Shown here: positions 1-4,554 of the stretch, one piece after another
Layout: every line of letters starts with the position of its first letter
How positions within the stretch are numbered: position 1 is the first letter of the stretch
Assembly (NCBI GenBank): GCA_016192885.1
Contig: JACPTH010000030.1
Span: forward strand, 1 to 6,268
Length of the DNA stretch: 6,268 nt
Source of the DNA: a bacterium
GTDB taxonomy: Bacteria; Muiribacteriota; Ozemobacteria; Ozemobacterales; Ozemobacteraceae
Direction: 5' to 3'
Notes under the pieces: generated by a model
What the model was told of the DNA's origin: nothing
The model's database searches: none
The model's input: the letters and a program-made list of their open reading frames with translations, nothing else
Made by a program: the position numbers and the translations under genes

Positions 1-2107
1 CAAGGCAGTAGGGATAATAAATTGAAATTCCATAACTGTTACCCATGCCCTGAGTGTGTCCTTCGGCGATAAGCGCGGATTCCGTGGCGAATTGGGTAAC
101 GATGCCGTATTCTTTTCCGGTGCGGTCAGTGAAATCCGGGCTTTTCTTCCCGTTTTCATAGAGAACCCTGAAATTGATTTCGGTGACAAATTCCCTTTTC
201 TTTTTGATTTGATCGATGGCCATTCCGAATGGGCCTAATTCACAAGAATAGTTTCCCTCCGAATCAGGGCCTTTCAGTAGAGTTAATGCGAACCTTGATT
301 TATAAACGCCGCTTTGCGGCGGCCAAATTTCTTTGGGGGGGAATTTCCAGCCGTTGTATCCCCAAACGACCCCTCCCGGACTTTTTCTTTTTATAACAAT
401 AGGCTGGGATAGGCGATCTACTAATTTTGGAAAGCCGAAATTGTTGATTATCTGGGCGCAAATTCCCCTGATATCATCAGGAAGGTCTTTTATCAGAGCC
501 AATTTCATAACTAAATCATACAAATCTACGAAGCTTTCATCATTGTATCTTCGAACTTTCGCGAATTGCCCCGAAGAATGCGTGAGCAGTTTCGAGTAAA
601 GTTCGTGATTCGCCAAAAGGGCTTCGGCCAGCTTGTTAACAAGAGAGGCGAGAGGAGCTATTTTGGAAAGATCATACGCGGATTTGGTTATGCTTGAACC
701 AAGGTTCCTTTTGGATGTCTGCGACCCGCCCAAAGAATAGGATTTCACGTATGCTGAAACCAAGTTCTTGGCGAGAGTTTTTGGTTGCATCCCGGGCGAC
801 TCTTTTAGAGGAGAAAGCGTGTCTTGATAGGGCATTCCAAGGCCGGGTTCCGTTTCCTCGGAGGCGACTAGAAAATCCACCACATCTTTAAGTTCGTATG
901 CTACTTCAAGCATCCCCATCATGCATGCGTCAAAATCCAAAACATCAAATTTGGGGTGTTTAGGGTTAACTTTAGAAAGGCTTGGGTTTGCTTGATTTAT
1001 CGCCCACACAATATCCGGAATAGACAAATTTTTTCCTGACTCGTCGTCAAAGGATATTCCTTTCCAACCTCCGCCATGGTTCCAAATCACGACCATAAAA
1101 TGATCGGCAGGGTAGGTTTCAACCCCCCAAGAAAGAAACTCCGCAAGTTCCTTTTTGCTTCCCATATCCCTTTCACCGAGATTCATAACCATTTTGGATG
1201 CCACGGTTTTGGAGCGGTCGCGTACCACATAGTAACGTCTAGTACCCGTCCAATTTTCATTGCTAATATCATTTCCTTGGCCGCTTTCCATGCGGTCAAA
1301 TTGCGTGACAATGTTCAGGTTTTCGTCGGAACCGACCATTTCCATTTCGTTTACGTCTTTTACTCCCGCGTTTTCCAGATTATTGTCGGCGTTTAGGAAA
1401 ACCAAAACCGTCCATTTCTTTCGTTTCTGCGGAGTCGGGGGAGCAGGGTTTTCCCCATGGGTCGTGTATCCGACTTCATACTGGGCATCGTCAAACCACC
1501 AAATCGGGAAATCCCGAGGTTCGGTTTTTGAGTACATTTTCTTGACGGCATTATAAGGGTCTTTCGATGATGCAAAAGTCAATTCCGAAAGCAACTCTTT
1601 CAATTGTACAAGTCCCTCGTTTTTCGGAGGGGTTGCGACGTTTTCCGAGTCATGGGTTGCCGTAAAAGTTTTCCCCTCAACCAAGTTTTTCACCAGAACC
1701 AAAAAGGCAAGGTTCAGTGGAAATGGAGCATCTTTAACGGTTTTTATTGTCGCGGTTTCAAATTCAGGTTTGGTTAAGAGAATAGGAACCAGATCTTTAC
1801 TAACTTCCCCTATTTTGGCGTCATAATTCCCGAGTAAAATTTTTCTATATTGGCCGGTTATGTTTGATCGAAAATTTTTCCTTAAGGGAACGGCGAAATT
1901 TTTCAATTGGTCATTCAAGAAATCATGGGATCTATCATCGGCAAGATAATTCAAGGTCAATCGCTTTTTATGAATTTTTAGCAACTGAGAAAGACCGTCC
2001 TTGAGCTCAGATGAATTATCTGAGGAAGCGGGAACCGCAAAGATGCATTGGGGAACAACAAAAGTAACAATGAAAATGCAGGAAAGCGCTAATCCAAATT
2101 TTTTCAC
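1..2107 (-). CDS. Secreted clostripain-family (peptidase C11) cysteine protease, C-terminus cut by window edge
   Basis: This is an exported cysteine endopeptidase of the clostripain (C11) family, whose members cleave after Arg or Lys. 702 codons are visible and the reading frame is open to the left edge. The start is GTG at 2107: AAGGAG lies 7 nt upstream, whereas the nearby ATG (2112) is followed at once by AAG TGA. Residues 1-24 form a Sec signal peptide (KK, hydrophobic core, cleavage near IFA|VPAS). Residues 25-220 are an N-terminal region I do not recognise. A Pro-rich, basic linker (PAPPTPQKRKK, 221-231) follows. The catalytic domain opens with WTVLVFLNADNNLE (232-245), has the His motif NHGGGW (His344), the Cys motif FDACMMGMLEV (Cys395) and ASEETEPG (415-422). 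His and Cys are 51 residues apart, which fits the C11 dyad. At over 702 residues it is longer than clostripain (about 526). It is probably cotranscribed with the small exported gene upstream. The family assignment is firm; substrate and N-terminal function are unknown. Confidence 0.93.
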   Translation of the reverse strand, partial: MKKFGLALSCIFIVTFVVPQCIFAVPASSDNSSELKDGLSQLLKIHKKRLTLNYLADDRSHDFLNDQLKNFAVPLRKNFRSNITGQYRKILLGNYDAKIGEVSKDLVPILLTKPEFETATIKTVKDAPFPLNLAFLVLVKNLVEGKTFTATHDSENVATPPKNEGLVQLKELLSELTFASSKDPYNAVKKMYSKTEPRDFPIWWFDDAQYEVGYTTHGENPAPPTPQKRKKWTVLVFLNADNNLENAGVKDVNEMEMVGSDENLNIVTQFDRMESGQGNDISNENWTGTRRYYVVRDRSKTVASKMVMNLGERDMGSKKELAEFLSWGVETYPADHFMVVIWNHGGGWKGISFDDESGKNLSIPDIVWAINQANPSLSKVNPKHPKFDVLDFDACMMGMLEVAYELKDVVDFLVASEETEPGLGMPYQDTLSPLKESPGMQPKTLAKNLVSAYVKSYSLGGSQTSKRNLGSSITKSAYDLSKIAPLASLVNKLAEALLANHELYSKLLTHSSGQFAKVRRYNDESFVDLYDLVMKLALIKDLPDDIRGICAQIINNFGFPKLVDRLSQPIVIKRKSPGGVVWGYNGWKFPPKEIWPPQSGVYKSRFALTLLKGPDSEGNYSCELGPFGMAIDQIKKKREFVTEINFRVLYENGKKSPDFTDRTGKEYGIVTQFATESALIAEGHTQGMGNSYGISIYYPYCL

Positions 2108-2139
2108 TTCATGACTCCTTATATCTCTGAATGGACTTG

Positions 2140-2343
2140 TCAAGACATTTTAAATCTTACCAAAAATTTTCTTTCACTGATTGATAGAGGCGTCTTCATT
2201 GATTCCTCTACATCTTTTTCAAACCGAAAGTCGCCGGATGTAATCAACATTGCGACAAGTCTTGCCTGCACGTAGCCAAGGTAATCCGACCCATTGCCCA
2301 TGAGTACATAAAGGAATATTTCATGCTTAACCCAGGATATTTT
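2140..2343 (-). other. -1 frame continuation of the small exported protein after an A9 run
   Basis: On the minus strand the gene reads GAC followed by nine A's (2348-2340). In the original frame the protein ends at 2244. If the ribosome or polymerase slips so that one A is read twice, the -1 frame is open for 67 codons from 2343 to a TGA at 2142-2140. The joined product would have 216 residues. The continuation starts ISWVKHEIFLYVLMGNGS, then has a GYVQARLVAML segment and a charged end near SERKFLVRFKMS. It fills what would otherwise be a 136-bp gap and leaves 32 bp before the C11 GTG, a normal operon spacing. Explanations are transcriptional or ribosomal slippage on the A run, a genuine one-base deletion making a broken gene, or a homopolymer error in the assembly. 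The sequence cannot separate these. Confidence 0.6.
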
Positions 2344-2789
2344 TTTTTGTCTACTTGAAATTTATCTATAAATGTATTCACGATAATCTGTTTTCTTGTC
2401 AGCACCTTGGCAATTAGGTCAACATGAATCCAATTGGTAGGGGAGATTCGCGAATCGCCCGCAGTCGGAATGTAAACGGTTTTTGCATCTTTCAGGCGCT
2501 TTTCGACGGCATTTTTGAATTGCTCGATGTTTTCGATCGTTAATTTGGTTTCGCCGTGAAGGGATTTGAATTTAAGGAAACAAGCAATTGCCAGGGCTGC
2601 CGGAAGGTCGGTTTCATCAAGAGATGGAGGAACTTCTTGAAAATCGGTTGTTGACCCCGAAAGAAGATTCTTTAAATCACTCTGAATTTGCGAGGGTTGG
2701 GCCAAAGGATTTGCCATGAGGGTTATCGAAAGAAAAATTGAAAAAATGAAAAAAATAGCCACTCTCAAGGCCAACAATTTAACTTTCAC
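2244..2789 (-). CDS. Small exported protein of unknown function; frame probably disrupted at an A9 run
   Basis: I do not recognise this family. The uninterrupted frame gives 181 residues. The start is GTG at 2789, with GAGGG 7 nt upstream. Residues 1-26 are a clear Sec signal peptide (KVK, then a long Phe/Ile/Leu-rich core, ending near LMA|NPLAQ). The mature part is polar and apparently helical, with a Lys/Glu-rich stretch around residues 78-105 and an NWIHVDLIAKVL segment after it. No catalytic motif, lipobox or transmembrane helix is visible after the signal. The last 32 residues after KKK (from codon 151) look unlike the rest and end in Cys. The -1 frame from the same A9 run gives a more protein-like continuation (see the separate entry). 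It lies directly upstream of the C11 peptidase in the same direction, so an accessory role such as inhibitor, chaperone or substrate is possible but is inference only. Confidence 0.7.
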   Translation of the reverse strand: MKVKLLALRVAIFFIFSIFLSITLMANPLAQPSQIQSDLKNLLSGSTTDFQEVPPSLDETDLPAALAIACFLKFKSLHGETKLTIENIEQFKNAVEKRLKDAKTVYIPTAGDSRISPTNWIHVDLIAKVLTRKQIIVNTFIDKFQVDKKKYPGLSMKYSFMYSWAMGRITLATCRQDLSQC

Positions 2790-2836
2790 AAAAGTTCCCT
2801 CGAACTTGAAAAAACGGATTTACCTTCGTTCAACGC

Positions 2837-2866
2837 AGTATATGGTGAACAACGGGCGGAAGTCAA
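2837..2866 (-). promoter_or_regulatory. Sigma70-type promoter for the small exported gene and C11 peptidase
   Basis: On the minus strand TTGACT (2866-2861, five of six bases matching the -35 consensus) is followed by an 18-bp spacer and TATACT (2842-2837, five of six matching the -10). The expected start of transcription is near 2830, giving a leader of about 40 nt before the GTG at 2789. It points at the two-gene exported unit, so that unit does not depend on read-through from the HIT-UbiA operon. Judged by eye only. Confidence 0.65.
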
Positions 2867-2950
2867 CCTCATGTTAAAGAGGTGTAAATGGTATCTGCTC
2901 AATAATTCGGGGTAAAATGAAAATTGTGGCAAAAGAGTTAAAGTTATTTT

Positions 2951-3048
2951 GGAGGGCGCACCGCGACCGACGCGGGGTTTGAGATACGCGAATTCACTTC
3001 GCGTGTCGAGAAGGGGGCGTCGTGCAACAGGCGCGTGCCCCCTTTTTT
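2951..3048 (+). ncRNA. Candidate structured small RNA: three tandem hairpins ending in a terminator
   Basis: Three consecutive stem-loops occupy a GC-rich island in AT-rich surroundings. Hairpin 1 is CCGCG (2961-2965) with CGCGG (2971-2975) around an ACCGA loop. Hairpin 2 is a 10-bp stem, GATACGCGAA (2983-2992) with TTCGCGTGTC (2998-3007), with one G-T wobble and loop TTCAC. Hairpin 3 is GGGGGC (3013-3018) with GCCCCC (3037-3042), followed by six T's. The T-tract gives the direction as plus. No gene lies upstream on this strand, so the transcript would be a stand-alone RNA of roughly 90-140 nt. A weak promoter-like sequence (TTGTGG 2924-2929, TATTTT 2945-2950, a short 15-bp spacer) lies just upstream. 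It does not show the signatures I know for tmRNA, RNase P RNA, SRP RNA or tRNA. It could instead be only a terminator with extra hairpins. Confidence 0.35.
3011..3048 (+). terminator. Rho-independent terminator, plus strand
   Basis: A GGGGGC/GCCCCC stem (3013-3018 with 3037-3042) continues inward through two wobbles and a bulged C to GTGC/GCGC (3022-3025 with 3031-3034) around an AACAG loop. Six T's follow (3043-3048), and AA before the stem can pair with the first T's. The arrangement is a textbook intrinsic terminator on the plus strand. On the minus strand, where the UbiA gene ends at 3088, the sequence after the stem is only TTCTC, so it may act weakly in that direction too. Confidence 0.7.
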
Positions 3049-3087
3049 GAATAGATACTGTAAATGCATGGGAAAGGTCTCTGCAAA

Positions 3088-3930
3088 TTAACCGATTGCA
3101 ATAATGGTGGCCGCCAAAAAACCCAGACCAAACGCGGCATTAAGAGTAAAAAAGTTGGAATTTATCCTAACCGGGTCGGCTTTTTTCCCAACCGAATGCT
3201 GTTTCAACATCGCCATTCCAAAAATCAGGAGCAAGACGAAAAAAGAGCTTCTTAGCTTAAGGGAAAATCCCCAAATGGAAATGATGGCAAGAGCTGCAAT
3301 GTGGAGATAAAACGCGGCACGCAAAGTAGCCGGAATCCCGGTGTCGGCGGGAAGCGAATGCAAACCTTCTTTCCGGTCGCTTTCAACGTCCAACAATGAA
3401 TAAATCAAATCGAAACCCGTGACCCAAAATCCCACCCCGGCGGCAAGAAGGTAAACGCTCCATTCGGAATACCGGCCCAAGGCCCACGCGGTTCCGACGG
3501 GAGCGAGAGCTAGGGCAAAGCCGATTCCCAGGTGGCAAAACCTCGTAAAACGTTTTAACGATGAGTAACCCCATAAGACTAACAAAGCGGGGAAGGAACC
3601 CCAAAAGCAAAATGTATTAATTGTCGAAGCCAAAACGGCGAAACAAACCGCGGATGAAATATTTATGAACCAGGCCATTTGGATGGTAATTCTTCCTGAA
3701 GGCAACGGCCGGCCCATTGTTCGAGGGTTTTTGGAATCAAAATGCCTGTCGAGGATGCGATTCATCGCCATTCCCGAAGTTCTCGCAAAAAACATTTCTC
3801 CAATAATTTTACCGAGAAGCACGTAATCGACGTTCCCAATTTTATACGCCCAGAATGCCCCCAAAGCAAAAGGTAATGCAAAAAGGGTGTGAGAAAATTT
3901 AACGAATTCAAAAAAAATATGTGGAGCCAT
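3088..3930 (-). CDS. ubiA: UbiA-like polyprenyltransferase (putative 4-hydroxybenzoate/futalosine-type aromatic prenyltransferase)
   Basis: This is an integral membrane prenyltransferase of 280 residues, the normal length for the family. It transfers a polyprenyl chain from its diphosphate to an aromatic acid in quinone synthesis. The first Mg-diphosphate motif is NRILDRHFD (Asn57, Asp61, Asp65) followed by KNPRT. The second is DLIYSLLDVESD (Asp174, Asp181, Asp185) followed by RKEGLHSLP. Hydrophobic segments throughout fit the multi-helix UbiA fold. The NRxxDRxxD form and the DRxxGLHSLP tail resemble the subfamily that includes MqnP of the futalosine menaquinone route more than E. coli UbiA, so menaquinone is the likelier product; that is family-based inference, and ubiA is used here as the family symbol. 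The ATG follows the HIT stop by one base (TAA A ATG) with only a weak purine-rich site, which suggests translational coupling. Confidence 0.9.
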   Translation of the reverse strand: MAPHIFFEFVKFSHTLFALPFALGAFWAYKIGNVDYVLLGKIIGEMFFARTSGMAMNRILDRHFDSKNPRTMGRPLPSGRITIQMAWFINISSAVCFAVLASTINTFCFWGSFPALLVLWGYSSLKRFTRFCHLGIGFALALAPVGTAWALGRYSEWSVYLLAAGVGFWVTGFDLIYSLLDVESDRKEGLHSLPADTGIPATLRAAFYLHIAALAIISIWGFSLKLRSSFFVLLLIFGMAMLKQHSVGKKADPVRINSNFFTLNAAFGLGFLAATIIAIG

Positions 3931-3931
3931 T

Positions 3932-4438
3932 TTAGAATTCTTTTAGGCGGGGAACGAGTTCTCCCTTAATTTTCTGCATTGTTATCAACGGATCTTCAAT
4001 AATTATTTTCGTTCCGGAAATTATATCGACAAATCCTAATTCCTTGAAATATCTCGGGACAATATGCTGATGGAGGTGATCGATGCTGGCGCCTGAAGCG
4101 TCATTAATGTTGAACCCAATATTAAAACCCAGGGGTTCGTACAGTTTATCTAGAGCGTCTAAACAGGCTTTCGTGACTTGAAAAAACGAGGAATTTTCCT
4201 CCTGCGACATTTGTCTATAGTCCCGAATATGCCTTATCGGAAAAATCAATAAATGTCCGGCGTTGTACGGATACAAGTTGGCGGACACCGATATAATCTC
4301 ATTTTGCCAAATTTTTAAAGACTCTACCCGAGTGTCGCCCTGAACGATTGAACATAAAATGCACTCAACTACCGGGCGTCTTTTTTTCAAGATGTATTCT
4401 CGTTTGTTTGGAACATACAAGTTTTTTTTGAAAGGCAT
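3932..4438 (-). CDS. HIT-family nucleotide hydrolase/phosphorylase-like protein
   Basis: This is a cytoplasmic histidine-triad protein of 168 residues that probably hydrolyses or transfers a nucleoside monophosphate from dinucleoside polyphosphates or similar substrates. The HIT motif is HLHQHIV (His121, His123, His125), where the middle His is the expected nucleophile. CILC (Cys26, Cys29), with His70 of IRHI and His121, matches the Zn site of the Ap4A-phosphorylase-like bacterial HIT branch. YPYNAGHLLIFP (56-67) and GFNIGFNINDASGASIDH also fit, as does the N-terminal LYVPNKREYI. I choose ATG 4438. A longer frame from GTG 4477 exists, but its extra codons coincide with a TTGACA/TATCCT promoter and add residues outside the family's usual N-terminus. 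It is first in a two-gene unit with the UbiA gene, one base apart. The exact substrate is unknown. Confidence 0.9.
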   Translation of the reverse strand: MPFKKNLYVPNKREYILKKRRPVVECILCSIVQGDTRVESLKIWQNEIISVSANLYPYNAGHLLIFPIRHIRDYRQMSQEENSSFFQVTKACLDALDKLYEPLGFNIGFNINDASGASIDHLHQHIVPRYFKELGFVDIISGTKIIIEDPLITMQKIKGELVPRLKEF

Positions 4439-4445
4439 GACCTTC

Positions 4446-4474
4446 AGGATAAAGAGCTTAGAAATCCATGTCAA
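4446..4474 (-). promoter_or_regulatory. Sigma70-type promoter of the HIT-UbiA unit, likely giving a leaderless mRNA
   Basis: On the minus strand a perfect TTGACA (4474-4469), a 17-bp spacer and TATCCT (4451-4446, four of six) lie just ahead of the HIT ATG. Only 7 nt (GAAGGTC) separate the -10 from the ATG at 4438, so transcription would begin at or beside the start codon. The lack of a properly spaced Shine-Dalgarno sequence fits that. Judged by eye; the -10 is imperfect. Confidence 0.6.
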
Positions 4475-4517
4475 CACGAAAGTAAAAATTCGAGGAGTTT
4501 CTGAAAAGTTGATTTTT

Positions 4518-4526
4518 TGCTATAAT
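4518..4526 (+). promoter_or_regulatory. Extended -10 promoter of the large exported protein gene
   Basis: TGC-TATAAT is a perfect -10 hexamer (4521-4526) with the extended TGN element. No good -35 is found at 16-18 bp, which is usual for extended -10 promoters. Transcription should begin near 4533, giving a leader of about 20 nt that contains AGGAGG (4543-4548). It is divergent from the HIT promoter; the two -10 elements are about 70 bp apart. Confidence 0.75.
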
Positions 4527-4554
4527 GAGAAACAACCGTTCCAGGAGGTAATTT

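Larger units (their letters stand above)
2790..3087. other. Intergenic region between the UbiA gene and the small exported gene
   Basis: This stretch of about 298 bp has no convincing coding frame. It holds the minus-strand promoter (2837-2866) near its left end and a GC-rich block of three hairpins with a plus-strand T-tract (2951-3048). The remaining sequence (about 2867-2950 and 3049-3087) is AT-rich with no structure I can support. A TAAAAT (2913-2918) on the plus strand could be a -10 element but has no good -35 partner. Confidence 0.6.

Noticed and set aside
56..1575. Several short plus- and minus-strand reading frames across this stretch
   Set aside because: They lie antisense or out of frame inside the C11 peptidase gene, whose own translation shows continuous family motifs. 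None has a ribosome site or recognisable sequence.
2104..2112. ATG at 2112 as start of the peptidase
   Set aside because: It reads ATG AAG TGA and stops after two codons. It is also too close (2 nt) to the AAGGAG site, whereas GTG 2107 has 7-nt spacing and the open frame.
2951..3048. tRNA, tmRNA or integron attC site in the hairpin block
   Set aside because: There is no cloverleaf or T-arm sequence, no tmRNA ends, and no paired GTTRRRY/RYYYAAC boxes. The three stems are separate rather than nested.
3064..3610. Short plus-strand frames and a 75-residue minus-strand frame over the UbiA gene
   Set aside because: They overlap the UbiA coding sequence in other frames and are rich in residues typical of shadow frames. 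The UbiA frame carries both catalytic motifs.
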